In this document: positions 24,263-34,184 of the stretch, in pieces
How positions within the stretch are numbered: position 1 is the first letter of the stretch
Layout: every line of letters begins with the position of its first letter
Source: DATLGB01 sp037724045
GTDB lineage: Bacteria > Actinomycetota > Thermoleophilia > Solirubrobacterales > Solirubrobacteraceae
Assembly: GCA_037724045.1 (NCBI GenBank)
Contig: JBBJOW010000015.1
Span: forward strand, 1 to 64,000
Direction: 5' to 3'
Length of the DNA stretch: 64,000 bases
Translations under genes and position numbers: made by a program
Notes under the pieces: model-generated
What the model was told of the DNA's origin: nothing
The model's database searches: none
The model's input: only the letters and a program-made list of their open reading frames with translations

Positions 24263-26351
24263 TCTCGCGGCGGTGACCGACCTCGTGACCGGGCAGGAGG
24301 TCAAGCCGGAGCTCTTCGCCAACCGCGAGCTTTCGTGGCTGGACTTCAACGACCGCGTGCTCCAGCTTGCCGAGGACGAGTCCACGCCGCTGCTGGAGCG
24401 CCTGAAGTTCTGCGCGATCTGGTCGACGAACCTCGACGAGTTCTTCATGGTCCGCGTCGCGGGGCTGCACGAGATGGTCGACGCCGGGATCCATACGCCG
24501 GGCAAGGACGGCCTCACCCCGACGGAGACCCTGAACCGCATCCGTGTGGTCGCGGACGCCCAGCACCAGCGGGTGTCGAGGTGCCTGCAGGGGACGCTCA
24601 TCCCGGCGCTGGCCGAGCACAACCTGCGCATCCTCGCGCTCGACGACGTCGACGCCGACGAGCGCGATGACCTCGAGCAGCGCTTCCTCAAGCAGATCTT
24701 CCCGGTCCTCACGCCGCTTGCGGTCGGTCTCGGACGCCCTTTCCCCTACATCTCGAACCTCTCGCTGTCGCTCGCCGTGCGGGTGCGCGACCCCGTCACC
24801 GGCCAGGAGCTCCTGGCGCGCGTGAAGGTGCCCACGGAGATGCTGCCGCGCTTCATGCCCGTCGACTCCGGCTGCGCGTTCGTACCCGTCGAGGAGGTCA
24901 TCGCCGCGAACCTGGACGAGCTCTTCGAGGGCATGGAGATCCTCGAGCACACGCTCTTCCGCGTGACCCGCGACGCCGACTTCACCGTCGGCGGCGAGGC
25001 CGACGACCTCCTGGAGGCGATCGAGACCGAAGTCCGCCTCCGGCGCTTCGGCGAGGTCGTCCGGCTCGAGGTGCAGGCGGGCATCAGCGATGCGATCCGC
25101 ACGCAGCTGGTCGAGGCGCTCGACGTCGACGAGGGCGACTGCTTGGAGGTCGAGGGGCTGATGGACACCGGCGACCTGTGGGACGTCTACGGCGTCAGCG
25201 GCTTCGCCGAGCTGCGCGACCCGCCGTGGTCGCCCGTCACCCAGCCGCGGCTGACGCCCGAGGAGGACAAGGAGCCCGACGTGATGTCGGCCATGCGCCG
25301 CGGCGACATCCTCGTCCACCACCCCTACGACTCCTTCGTCACCTCCGTCCAGCGCCTGATCGAGCAGGCCGCCGAGGACGATCAGGTCCTGGCGATCAAG
25401 CTGACCGTGTACCGGACCAGCGACGACACACCGCTGGTCCCGACACTCATCCGCGCCTCCGAGCGCGGCAAGCAGGCGGTCTGCCTGGTCGAGCTCAAGG
25501 CCCGCTTCGACGAGCAGGCCAACGTGCGGTGGGCGCGCAAGCTCGAGGAGTCCGGCGTCCACGTCGTCTACGGCCTGCCGACGCTCAAGACGCACGCGAA
25601 GTGCGCGCTGATCGTCCGCCGCGAGGGCGACGGTGTGCGCCACTACGTGCACGTCGGCACCGGCAACTACCACGCCAAGACCGCGCGCCTGTACACGGAC
25701 TTCGGCCTGTTCACCTGCGATCCGGAGATCGGCGCCGACGTCGCGGACATGTTCAACGGGCTGACCGGCTTCGCGCGCCAGCGCAGCTACCGCAAAGTGC
25801 TCGTGGCTCCGGCCTTCCTGCGCGAGGGCATCCTCGAGCAGATCGCCTCCACGATCGAGGCGCACAAGGCCGGGGAGTCCGCCCGCATCGCCTTCAAGAT
25901 GAACTCGCTGGTCGACCCCGCGTGCATCAAGGCGCTCTACGAGGCCTCCCAGGCGGGCGTCCGGGTGGACATCAACACGCGTGGCATCTGCTGCCTGCGG
26001 CCGGGCATCGAGGGGCAGTCGGAGAACATCCGCGTCGTCTCCGTCGTGGACCGCTTCCTGGAGCACTCGCGCATCTACGCGTTCCAGCGCGGGGAGGAGT
26101 GGTCGGTCTCGATCGGCTCCGCCGACCTCATGCCGCGCAACCTCAACACCCGCGTCGAGCTGGTGACCCCGGTCAAGGACGCCACGCTGCGCGAAGACAT
26201 CCTCGACTCGCTCGAGCGCTGCATGGCCGACGACACGCACGCGTGGGAGCTCGGCCCGGACGGGAACTGGGAGCGCCTCGTGGCGCCCGAGGGCGAGCGC
26301 CGCAGCGTCCAGCGCGAGCTCATGGCCAGCCACGCCGAGCACGCGACGTAG
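24255..26351 (+). CDS. ppk: polyphosphate kinase (PPK1)
   Basis: Makes long-chain polyphosphate from ATP, reversibly. The 698 residues span the N domain (NRELSWLDFNDRVLQLA, IWSTNLDEFFMVRVAGL), the head domain and two phospholipase-D-like C domains. The autophosphorylated histidine lies in LPTLKTHAKCALIV, and the second site in HVGTGNYHAKTARLYTDFG. Translation is coupled to ppx by an 8-nt overlap. The stop codon is part of the long palindrome at 26347-26453. A polyphosphate-binding CHAD protein is encoded at 50.6 kb. Confidence 0.97.
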   Translation: MANLAAVTDLVTGQEVKPELFANRELSWLDFNDRVLQLAEDESTPLLERLKFCAIWSTNLDEFFMVRVAGLHEMVDAGIHTPGKDGLTPTETLNRIRVVADAQHQRVSRCLQGTLIPALAEHNLRILALDDVDADERDDLEQRFLKQIFPVLTPLAVGLGRPFPYISNLSLSLAVRVRDPVTGQELLARVKVPTEMLPRFMPVDSGCAFVPVEEVIAANLDELFEGMEILEHTLFRVTRDADFTVGGEADDLLEAIETEVRLRRFGEVVRLEVQAGISDAIRTQLVEALDVDEGDCLEVEGLMDTGDLWDVYGVSGFAELRDPPWSPVTQPRLTPEEDKEPDVMSAMRRGDILVHHPYDSFVTSVQRLIEQAAEDDQVLAIKLTVYRTSDDTPLVPTLIRASERGKQAVCLVELKARFDEQANVRWARKLEESGVHVVYGLPTLKTHAKCALIVRREGDGVRHYVHVGTGNYHAKTARLYTDFGLFTCDPEIGADVADMFNGLTGFARQRSYRKVLVAPAFLREGILEQIASTIEAHKAGESARIAFKMNSLVDPACIKALYEASQAGVRVDINTRGICCLRPGIEGQSENIRVVSVVDRFLEHSRIYAFQRGEEWSVSIGSADLMPRNLNTRVELVTPVKDATLREDILDSLERCMADDTHAWELGPDGNWERLVAPEGERRSVQRELMASHAEHAT

Positions 26352-26453
26352 GCGCCCGCTGATCGCCGCCTGACGGCACCCGTTGGACGCTCGCGTACTG
26401 GCGTACGCCACGCGTCAACGGGCACCGTCAGCCGGCGCCAGCGGGCGCCTACG
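26347..26453. repeat. 107 bp imperfect palindrome at the end of ppk
   Basis: The left arm begins CGTAGGCGCCCGCTG and the right arm ends CAGCGGGCGCCTACG. Further inside, TGACGGCACCCGTTG faces CAACGGGCACCGTCA, and the centre near 26400 is GCGTACTGGCGTAC. The whole could fold as one hairpin that includes the ppk stop codon. No T-tract follows, so it may be a terminator of the GC-rich kind or a mobile palindromic element. Confidence 0.7.
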
Positions 26454-26500
26454 CCGCGTGCTGAGAGGATTTACACCGATGAACCGCGAAGCGGGGCGTC

Positions 26501-26994
26501 ATGCGCCGCCTTGCGGTCATCCTCGTCCTGCTGTCGTGCGCCTCGCCGGCGGTCTCCGAAGCCCGCTCGCGTGGGAGCGTCGCCGCGCTGCAGGTCGCGT
26601 TGCGCGCGACGGGGCACTATGGCGGTGACGTGGACGGCCTTCGTGGTACCGGAACCCGCCGGGCGATCCGGCGCTTCCAGGCCGCCCGCGGCCTCGGCGC
26701 CGACGGCGTCGCCGGCCCCGCGACCCGGCGGGCGCTGCGCAGGTCCCCGCCGCATTCGCCGCTCGAGTTCTACCGTCCGCTGTCGACGGCGATGGGCGAC
26801 CCGTTCGGCCCGCGCGCCCACACCTGGCACCCCGGCCCCATCTGGCCTCGATCGACGTGCGCAAGGGCCAGTGCGTGACCGGCCACGACCGCATCGGCAC
26901 GGTCGGCTCGACGGGCTTCTCGACCGGCCCGCACCGGCACTTCGAGGTCCGTGTGCGCGGCGCGGCGGTCAACCCCGCCCGGGCCTTTCTGTAG
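26501..26994 (+). pseudogene. peptidoglycan-binding / M23 peptidase gene with internal deletion and frameshift
   Basis: The N-terminal frame from ATG 26501 gives a signal peptide (MRRLAVILVLLSCASPAVSEA) and a PG_binding_1 repeat (AALQVALRATGHYGGDVDGL, RAIRRFQAARGLGADGVAGP), then the start of an M23 domain, MGDPFGPRAHTWHPG. Here about 45 residues that should hold the zinc-binding HxxxD and the sheet core are missing. The sequence resumes in another frame at about 26850 as HLASIDVRKGQCVTGHDRIG and ends STGFSTGPHRHFEVRVRG to the TAG at 26992. The joint leaves no active site, so the gene is broken or misassembled here. Confidence 0.8.
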
Positions 26995-26997
26995 CGT
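26992..26997 (+). promoter_or_regulatory. -10 hexamer overlapping a stop codon, before the BenE gene
   Basis: TAGCGT, 9 nt before ATG 27007. Its TAG is the stop codon of the broken M23 gene. Confidence 0.35.
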
Positions 26998-27006
26998 CGC
27001 CGCTGC

Positions 27007-28239
27007 ATGCGGCAGCCGATCTTCGCCGGCGTGGTCGCGGCCTTCGTCGGCTTCGCGAGCTCCTTCACGGTCGTGCTCGCCGGCCTGCGCGAGGTCGGCG
27101 CGACCCAGGCCCAGGCCGCGTCGGCGCTGTTCGCCGTGTGCGTGATCATGGGTGTCCTCGCGGCGGTGCTCAGCCACCGGCTGCGGATGCCGATCAGCAT
27201 CGCGTGGTCGACCCCCGGTGCGGCGCTGCTCGTGGCGACCGGCCCGGTGGACGGCGGCTTCCCGGCCGCCGTCGGCGCGTTCATCGTCTGCGGCCTTCTG
27301 CTCGCGCTGGTCGGGACGTGGGGGACGCTCGGCCTTCTGATCGCGCGCATCCCGGTCCCCCTGGCCAGCGCGATGCTCGCCGCGGTCGTGTTCGAGCTGT
27401 GCCTGGCGCCGGTCCGTGCGGCGGTCGAGCTGCCCCTGCTCGCCGCGCCGGTGATCGTGACCTGGCTCGTGTTGAACCGGCTCGCAAAGCTGTGGGCCGT
27501 GCCCGCCGCGCTGGTGGTCGCGATCGCCGCCGTCCTGATCGACCGGCCGGTGCGCCTCGGCGGCGAGCTGCTCCCGCACCCGGTGCTGATCGCGCCCGAG
27601 TTCACCATCGGGGCGCTGGTGAGCATCGCACTGCCGCTCTTCGTGGTCACCATGGCCTCGCAGAACATCCCGGGCATGGGCGTGCTCGCGAGCTTCGGCT
27701 ACCGGCCGCCGCTGCGCCCGCTGCTGGTCGGCACCGGGCTGGGCACCGCGGTCGGGGCGCCCTTCGGCGCGCACGCGGTCAACCTCGCCGCGATCACCGC
27801 GGCGCTGATGGCGGGCCCGGACGCCCATCCCGACCCCAGGCAGCGATGGATCGCACCGGTGGCCTCCGGCGTCGCCTACCTCGTGCTGGCCCTCGCCGCC
27901 GGCGTGGCCACCGCGTTCGTGACCGCGGCGCCCGAGGTCATCGTGGAGGCGGTCGCGGGCCTCGCGCTGCTCGGCGTCCTCGGCGCGGCGCTGCACGGGG
28001 CGGTCGGTGACGCGCGCCACCGTGAGGCGGCGGTGATCACCCTCGTCGTGGGCGCTTCCGGCATCACCGCGGCCGGCATCGGCGCCCCGTTCTGGGGCCT
28101 CGTCGCCGGCCTGGCCTACTCAGGCTGGCGCGCCGCCACGGCCGGCGCCGCCGGCGAAGCGCCCGGCGCCCGCGACGCCGGTGGCGAGGACCGCCCGCCC
28201 GAGCCGGCCCTCGAGGGCGAGCCCGTCCTCGAGCGGTAG
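27007..28239 (+). CDS. BenE-family benzoate/H+ symporter-like transporter
   Basis: Integral membrane protein of 410 residues with about 11-12 hydrophobic segments. The family blocks are AWSTPGAALL, VTMASQNIPGMGVLASFGYR and PFGAHAVNLAAITAALMAGP. BenE proteins import benzoate, but no benzoate-degradation gene is near, so the substrate is open. The last 40 residues are an Ala/Gly/Glu/Pro tail that lies entirely antisense to the end of the crotonase gene (120 bp overlap) and may not be needed for transport. Confidence 0.85.
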   Translation: MRQPIFAGVVAAFVGFASSFTVVLAGLREVGATQAQAASALFAVCVIMGVLAAVLSHRLRMPISIAWSTPGAALLVATGPVDGGFPAAVGAFIVCGLLLALVGTWGTLGLLIARIPVPLASAMLAAVVFELCLAPVRAAVELPLLAAPVIVTWLVLNRLAKLWAVPAALVVAIAAVLIDRPVRLGGELLPHPVLIAPEFTIGALVSIALPLFVVTMASQNIPGMGVLASFGYRPPLRPLLVGTGLGTAVGAPFGAHAVNLAAITAALMAGPDAHPDPRQRWIAPVASGVAYLVLALAAGVATAFVTAAPEVIVEAVAGLALLGVLGAALHGAVGDARHREAAVITLVVGASGITAAGIGAPFWGLVAGLAYSGWRAATAGAAGEAPGARDAGGEDRPPEPALEGEPVLER

Positions 28240-28869
28240 CCCGAGGCCCTCGATCGCCGCGCGGCGGTCGGAGAGCATCGTGTCCTGCGGAAAGCCGGCC
28301 AGCAGCTCGGCGAGCTGGAGGGCCCGCGCGACGTGCTCGCCTCCGGCCACCACTTCGTTGACCAGCCCCATGCCCAGCGCCTCGTCGGCGCCGACCGTGC
28401 GCCCGGTGAGGATGAGGTCCAGTGCGCGGCCGAGCCCCACGACGCGCGGCAGGCGCTGGGTGCCGCCGTCGATCAGCGGGACGCCCCAGCGGCGCTCGGC
28501 GCAGCCGAGCTGCGCGGACGGCGTGGCGATGCGCAGGTCGCACCACAGCGCCAGCTCGAGGCCGCCGGCGACCGCGTAGCCGTCGACCGCGGCGATCGTC
28601 GGCTTGGGGGAGAGCAGGCGCGTGAAGCCGAGCGGCCCGCCGCGCGCGTCGGGCTCGAGCGTCTCGATCGCCTTGAGGTCGGCGCCCGCGCAGAAGGCGT
28701 CTGAACCGGCACCGGTGACGATGAGCACCCGCGCACCGTCGTCGTCGGAGAAGGTGTGGAAGGCGTCGAGCAGCGCCGACGCGGTCGGCCCGTCGATGGC
28801 GTTACGCCGCTCCGGGCGGTCGATCGTGAGGATCGCCGCCGCGCCCGAGCGCTGGTATTGAACGGACAT
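28120..28869 (-). CDS. enoyl-CoA hydratase/isomerase (crotonase) family protein
   Basis: The 249 residues have the crotonase fold: RPERRNAIDGPTASAL, the oxyanion-hole loop AFCAGADLKAI, VDGYAVAGGLELALWCDLRI, and QLGCAERRWGVPLIDGGTQR where the catalytic acids normally lie. The C-terminus LEGRLGRAVLATGVAGAGRF fits the family, which supports this strand in the 120 bp overlap with the BenE gene. Its start lies 68 nt inside the 3' end of the carboxyltransferase gene on the same strand. Probably fatty- or branched-acyl-CoA breakdown. Confidence 0.87.
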   Translation of the reverse strand: MSVQYQRSGAAAILTIDRPERRNAIDGPTASALLDAFHTFSDDDGARVLIVTGAGSDAFCAGADLKAIETLEPDARGGPLGFTRLLSPKPTIAAVDGYAVAGGLELALWCDLRIATPSAQLGCAERRWGVPLIDGGTQRLPRVVGLGRALDLILTGRTVGADEALGMGLVNEVVAGGEHVARALQLAELLAGFPQDTMLSDRRAAIEGLGLPLEDGLALEGRLGRAVLATGVAGAGRFAGGAGRGGAPA

Positions 28870-30484
28870 GGCGCGCAGAGACTACGGACGCGGCGGCCGT
28901 GACTTCGGCCCGGCGGGCGCGTCGTGGGCGACCAGCTCGTGCCGCGCGCTGCGCCCAGTCACACAGCAGGCGCCGGGTGTCGCGCGGGTCGATGATCTCC
29001 TCCACGGAGAAGTGCTCGGCGGTGCGGAAGGGCGAGGTGACGGAGGACAGCCTGCGCTCGATCTCCGCGCGCAGGGCCACAGGATCTTCGGCCGCCTCGA
29101 GCTCCCGCCGGTAGGCGGCTTCCAGGCCGCCGGCGATCGGCAGCGAGCCCCAGTCGCCCGACGGCCAGGCGTAGCGCAGGTTCAGGCCGGCGCCGTGGCC
29201 CGCGCCCGCGACTCCGTAGACCTTGCGCACGAGCACCGACACCCACGGCACCGTGGCGTGGTGCACGGCGAACAGCGCACGCGTGCCGCGGCGGATCGTG
29301 CCCGCGCGCTCCGCCGCGGTGCCGATGACGAAGCCCGGCTGGTCGACGAAGTTGGCGACGGGCAGGTGAAACTGGTCGCAGAGGTCGACGAAGCGGGCGA
29401 ACTTCTCCGACGCCTCGGCGGTCAGCCCGCCGCCGTAGTGCTTCGGATCGGACGCGAGGACGCCGACGGGGCGGCCGTCGAGCCGCGCCAGGCCGGTGAT
29501 CAGCGGCCGCCCGGACTGCTTTCCCACCTCGAAGACCGACTCGGCGTCGCAGACGAGCTCGAGGATGCGCCGCATCGCGTAGGTCTTGCGGCGGTCGCGC
29601 GGCACGATTGCCAGCAGTTCCTCCTCGCGGCGGTCGGCCGGGTCGGTGGCCGCGGTGATCGGCGGCGGCTCCCACGCGTTGGCCGGCAGGTAGGAGAGGA
29701 AGGACTTCAGCTGCGCGAGCGCGTCCTCGTCGTCGGAGGCCTCGTTGTCCACCGCACCGGCGCGCGTCTGCGCCCGGGCGCCGCCAAGCGTCTCCTTGTC
29801 CGGCGACTCGCCCATCGCCGCGGCGACCACGGGCGGGCCCGCGACGAAGAGCTGCGCGGTGCCCTTCACGATGACGCTGAAGTGGCTGGCCACCACCCGC
29901 GCGGCGCCGAGACCGGCGACCGGGCCGAGTGCAGCGGCCACCACGGGCACCCGCGCGAGGTTGGCGACCGCAATGTCAAAGCCGGGGATGAAGGGGACGT
30001 AGGAGAAGCCCATCGTCTCCAGCGACTTGACCGAGCCGCCGCCGCCCGTTCCGTCGACCAGGCGCACGAGCGGCAGCCGCAGATCATGGGCGAGCCGCTC
30101 CGCGTAGACCATCTTCTGCCCAGATGGCGGCGTCGTCGGTTCGGTCTCGCTTCGCTCGCCACCGCGTCGGGCTCCGCCCGAGCTCCTCTCGCGCACGGTG
30201 AAGTCGTCCGCCTCCAGCACGGCGCGGCGGCCGTCCAGGCGCGCTTGGCCCATGACCATGTTGGCGGGCAGGAACGCCTCGAGCTCGCCATCGGCGTCGT
30301 AGGTCCCGCGCCCGGCGAGCGCGCCCGTCTCGTGGAAGGTCCCCGGATCGGCGAGGCGCTCGATGCGCTCGCGGACGGTCAGCCGTCCGCTGGCGTGCTG
30401 GCGGGCGATGCGTTCCTCGCCGCCCATCTGCCGCGCCAGCGCCTCGCGGCGGCGCAGCTCCTCGAGCTCCGGCTCCCAGGTCAC
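28802..30484 (-). CDS. acyl-CoA carboxylase carboxyltransferase (beta) subunit
   Basis: Carboxyltransferase of the AccD5/PccB type, transferring CO2 from biotin to an acyl-CoA such as propionyl-CoA. The 560 residues show EADDFTVRE, DGTGGGGSVKSLETMG, the oxyanion Gly loops and the second-half block LVRKVYGVAGAGHGAGLN. Two oddities: residues about 99-122 are a foreign arginine/glycine-rich insert built from a dispersed repeat, and the last 45 residues past DTRRLLCDWAQ are an arginine-rich read-through tail overlapping the crotonase start by 68 nt. GTG start. The biotin-carrying alpha subunit is not in this window. Confidence 0.88.
   Translation of the reverse strand: MTWEPELEELRRREALARQMGGEERIARQHASGRLTVRERIERLADPGTFHETGALAGRGTYDADGELEAFLPANMVMGQARLDGRRAVLEADDFTVRERSSGGARRGGERSETEPTTPPSGQKMVYAERLAHDLRLPLVRLVDGTGGGGSVKSLETMGFSYVPFIPGFDIAVANLARVPVVAAALGPVAGLGAARVVASHFSVIVKGTAQLFVAGPPVVAAAMGESPDKETLGGARAQTRAGAVDNEASDDEDALAQLKSFLSYLPANAWEPPPITAATDPADRREEELLAIVPRDRRKTYAMRRILELVCDAESVFEVGKQSGRPLITGLARLDGRPVGVLASDPKHYGGGLTAEASEKFARFVDLCDQFHLPVANFVDQPGFVIGTAAERAGTIRRGTRALFAVHHATVPWVSVLVRKVYGVAGAGHGAGLNLRYAWPSGDWGSLPIAGGLEAAYRRELEAAEDPVALRAEIERRLSSVTSPFRTAEHFSVEEIIDPRDTRRLLCDWAQRAARAGRPRRARRAEVTAAASVVSARHVRSIPALGRGGDPHDRPPGAA
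30140..30165 (-). repeat. dispersed 26 bp repeat, copy 2, inside a carboxyltransferase gene
   Basis: Minus-strand GCGGTGGCGAGCGAAGC then GAGACCGAA, matching 22498-22523 with two differences. A hairpin of different sequence, CGGGCGGAGCCCG, lies next to it. It encodes GGERSETE in the carboxyltransferase insert. Confidence 0.55.
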
Positions 30485-30500
30485 GCCGCGGAGGGCGGTG

Positions 30501-30767
30501 CTACCAGCCGCCGCGCAGCGGCACGTGCTTCATGCGCGCCTTGTCGGCCGCCTTGCGGGCGTCCTTGCGCTTCTCGAGGCGCCACAGCGCCAGCGACGCG
30601 AGCAGGATGAAGAGCGGGAAGCCCGCGATGAGCACGAAGCCGGCGAGCGTGATGGTGAGGTCATTGGTCTCGCCGTACCAGCCCTCGCCGTGGTCGTTGG
30701 CGGCGTCCGCGTACGCCGCGGGCGCGAGCAGGAGGAACAACGAGAGCGTCACGGCGGCGTACTTCAT
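30501..30767 (-). CDS. small exported membrane protein, 88 aa
   Basis: Unrecognised. An N-terminal signal peptide (MKYAAVTLSLFLLLAPAAYA) is followed by a short polar region and one membrane helix (ITLAGFVLIAGFPLFILLAS), then a strongly basic tail KRKDARKAADKARMK, so the N-terminus should face outside. It is 16 nt upstream of the carboxyltransferase gene on the same strand and likely cotranscribed; it diverges from the ABC-F gene. Confidence 0.7.
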   Translation of the reverse strand: MKYAAVTLSLFLLLAPAAYADAANDHGEGWYGETNDLTITLAGFVLIAGFPLFILLASLALWRLEKRKDARKAADKARMKHVPLRGGW

Positions 30768-30776
30768 GCGGGTTCG

Positions 30777-30782
30777 TAGCCT
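30777..30782 (+). promoter_or_regulatory. -10 hexamer of ABC-F gene
   Basis: TAGCCT, 7 nt before GTG 30790; the layout implies a leaderless mRNA and fixes the start among many upstream in-frame codons. Confidence 0.5.
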
Positions 30783-30789
30783 ATCGACC

Positions 30790-32544
<1,755 letters not shown>

Positions 32545-32583
32545 TAACCGGCGGGTGCGTTCAGGGTTGCAAGGTCTGCGCCC

Positions 32584-32958
32584 ATGGACGAAGCCGTGTA
32601 TCGCGCCGCGGACCTCGAGATCCGCCCGGCGGAGCACCTTGCGCTTGCGCGCGGCCGCGCCCTCACCCTGTCCGTGCGCGAACTGGAGATGCTGGCCGCG
32701 CTGGCCGAGCGCGCCGGCCGGATCACGACGCGCGAGCAGCTCTACTTCGCCGTGTGGGGCGGAACCCTGCGCCACGACGACCGCTCGGTGGACGTCTATG
32801 TCCACAAGCTGCGGGCAAAGCTCGCCGAGGCGCTGCCCGACTGGCGCTTCATCCACACGCACTTCGGCTTCGGGTACCGCTTCTCTCCGGAGCCGACGTT
32901 CACACCCTTTTCACAATCTGACCACAGCCCGGTAACAGGCTCAGCGTCATCTCCCTAG
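32584..32958 (+). CDS. receiver-less OmpR/PhoB-type winged-helix protein
   Basis: A 124-residue protein that is only a Trans_reg_C winged-helix domain (RALTLSVRELEMLAALAERA, REQLYFAVWGGTLRHDDRSV, VYVHKLRAKL, FIHTHFGFGYRF) plus a short tail. It has no receiver domain. Its DNA-binding part is closely related to that of the PhoB-like regulator at 37.9 kb, including HDDRSVDVYVHKLR against GDRSVDVFVRKLR. It ends 13 nt before pstS and its last 20 codons contain the PHO box of pstS. A role as an unphosphorylated competitor or constitutive binder at PHO boxes is inference. Confidence 0.8.
   Translation: MDEAVYRAADLEIRPAEHLALARGRALTLSVRELEMLAALAERAGRITTREQLYFAVWGGTLRHDDRSVDVYVHKLRAKLAEALPDWRFIHTHFGFGYRFSPEPTFTPFSQSDHSPVTGSASSP
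32898..32941 (+). promoter_or_regulatory. PHO box: four 11-bp direct repeats upstream of pstS
   Basis: Four consecutive 11-mers: GTTCACACCCT, TTTCACAATCT, GACCACAGCCC, GGTAACAGGCT. The period and the GTTCAC core match the PhoP-binding direct repeat units known from Streptomyces. The box ends 30 nt before the pstS ATG and overlaps the end of the winged-helix gene. Confidence 0.75.
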
Positions 32959-32971
32959 AGGCTGCCCTCCT

Positions 32972-34090
32972 ATGAACACGAACATGCGCAGGCTGCTGAG
33001 CGTCGCAGCGTCCGCCGTCCTCGCCGGTGGCGTGGTCGCGTGCGGCGACGACGAGGAGACCCCCGCCGGCGGCGGCGGAGGCGGAACCCCGACCGATGCA
33101 GGGGGCGGCGGCCTGTCGGGCGATCTCGCCGGCGCGGGCGCCAGCTCCCAGGACGCCGCGCAGCAGGCGTGGATCGCCGGCTTCCAGGAGGCCAACCCCG
33201 ACGTGACGGTCACCTACGACCCGGTTGGATCGGGTGGCGGCATCGAGCAGTTCAACGCCGAGGGCGTGCCGTTCGGCGGCACCGACGCGGCGCTGGAGGG
33301 CGAGGAGCTCAAGGCGGCGCAGGAGCGCTGCGGCGGCCCGGACAACCTCATCGAGATCCCCGTCTACATCTCGCCGATCGCCATCATCTACAACCTCGAC
33401 GGCGTCGACTCGCTGCAGCTGTCAGCGGAGACGCTCGCGGCTGTCTTCAAGGGCGACATCACCGAGTGGAGCGACGAGGCGATCAAGGCCGACAACCCTG
33501 ACGCCGAGCTCCCAGACGAGCGCATCACGGTGGTGCACCGGTCCGACGAGTCCGGCACCACGGAGAACTTCGCCGAATACATGTCCAAGGCCGCGGCGAG
33601 CGTCTGGGACTTCGAGGTCTCCGGTGACTGGCCGGTCAAGGGCCAGGAGGCGGCAGACGGCACGTCTGGCGTCGTGAGCGCCGTGACGGAGGGCCAGAGC
33701 ACGATCGGCTATGCCGACGCCAGCCAGGCGGGCGACCTCGGCGTCGCCACCGTCAAGGTGGGCGAGGACTTCGTCGAGCCCTCCCCGGAGGCCGCGGCGA
33801 AGATCCTCGAGTCCTCGCCGGAGTCCAAGGATCCCGGCGAATACGTGGCCACCTACGAGCTCGACCGCGAGACCAAGGAGTCCGGGACCTACCCGATCGT
33901 CCTCGTCTCCTACGAGATGGCCTGCACCGAGTACGACGACGCGGAGACCGCGGACCTCGTCAAGGGCTTCCTGGAGTACATCATCAGCGAGGAAGGCCAG
34001 CAGGCATCGGCGGAGAACGCCGGGTCCGCGCCGCTGTCAGAAGCGCTGCGCGAGCTCATCGAGCCGGCCACCCAGGCCATCGGGGCCTAG
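32972..34090 (+). CDS. pstS: phosphate ABC transporter substrate-binding lipoprotein PstS
   Basis: Binds extracellular phosphate and delivers it to PstCA. The 372-residue precursor has a lipoprotein signal peptide ending LAGGVVAC with Cys24 as the lipidation site, a Gly-rich linker, then the two-lobed domain with GAGASSQDAAQQAW, DPVGSGGGIEQF, VPFGGTDAAL, VHRSDESGTTENF (phosphate site) and DGTSGVVSAV. It is preceded by four PHO box repeats and heads the operon pstS-(small ORF)-pstC-pstA-pstB-phoU. Confidence 0.96.
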   Translation: MNTNMRRLLSVAASAVLAGGVVACGDDEETPAGGGGGGTPTDAGGGGLSGDLAGAGASSQDAAQQAWIAGFQEANPDVTVTYDPVGSGGGIEQFNAEGVPFGGTDAALEGEELKAAQERCGGPDNLIEIPVYISPIAIIYNLDGVDSLQLSAETLAAVFKGDITEWSDEAIKADNPDAELPDERITVVHRSDESGTTENFAEYMSKAAASVWDFEVSGDWPVKGQEAADGTSGVVSAVTEGQSTIGYADASQAGDLGVATVKVGEDFVEPSPEAAAKILESSPESKDPGEYVATYELDRETKESGTYPIVLVSYEMACTEYDDAETADLVKGFLEYIISEEGQQASAENAGSAPLSEALRELIEPATQAIGA

Positions 34091-34097
34091 TCAACGC

Positions 34098-34178
34098 ATG
34101 ACCGCGGCCGAGCGCACCCGGGAGCAGACGACCGCCGTGGGCGGCGGCGTCCTCCCGGGGCGCCCGGCAGGCCAGTAA
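34098..34178 (+). CDS. possible 26-aa small ORF between pstS and pstC
   Basis: ATG 34098 to TAA 34178 encodes MTAAERTREQTTAVGGGVLP plus six residues, ending 6 nt before the pstC ATG. It has no recognisable domain. It may couple translation of pstC or may be non-coding. Confidence 0.2.
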   Translation: MTAAERTREQTTAVGGGVLPGRPAGQ

Positions 34179-34184
34179 GCCGGC

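Noticed and set aside
30532..30789. N-terminal extension of the ABC-F protein
   Set aside because: It runs antisense to the small membrane protein gene; the start at GTG 30790 follows a -10 hexamer at the standard distance.
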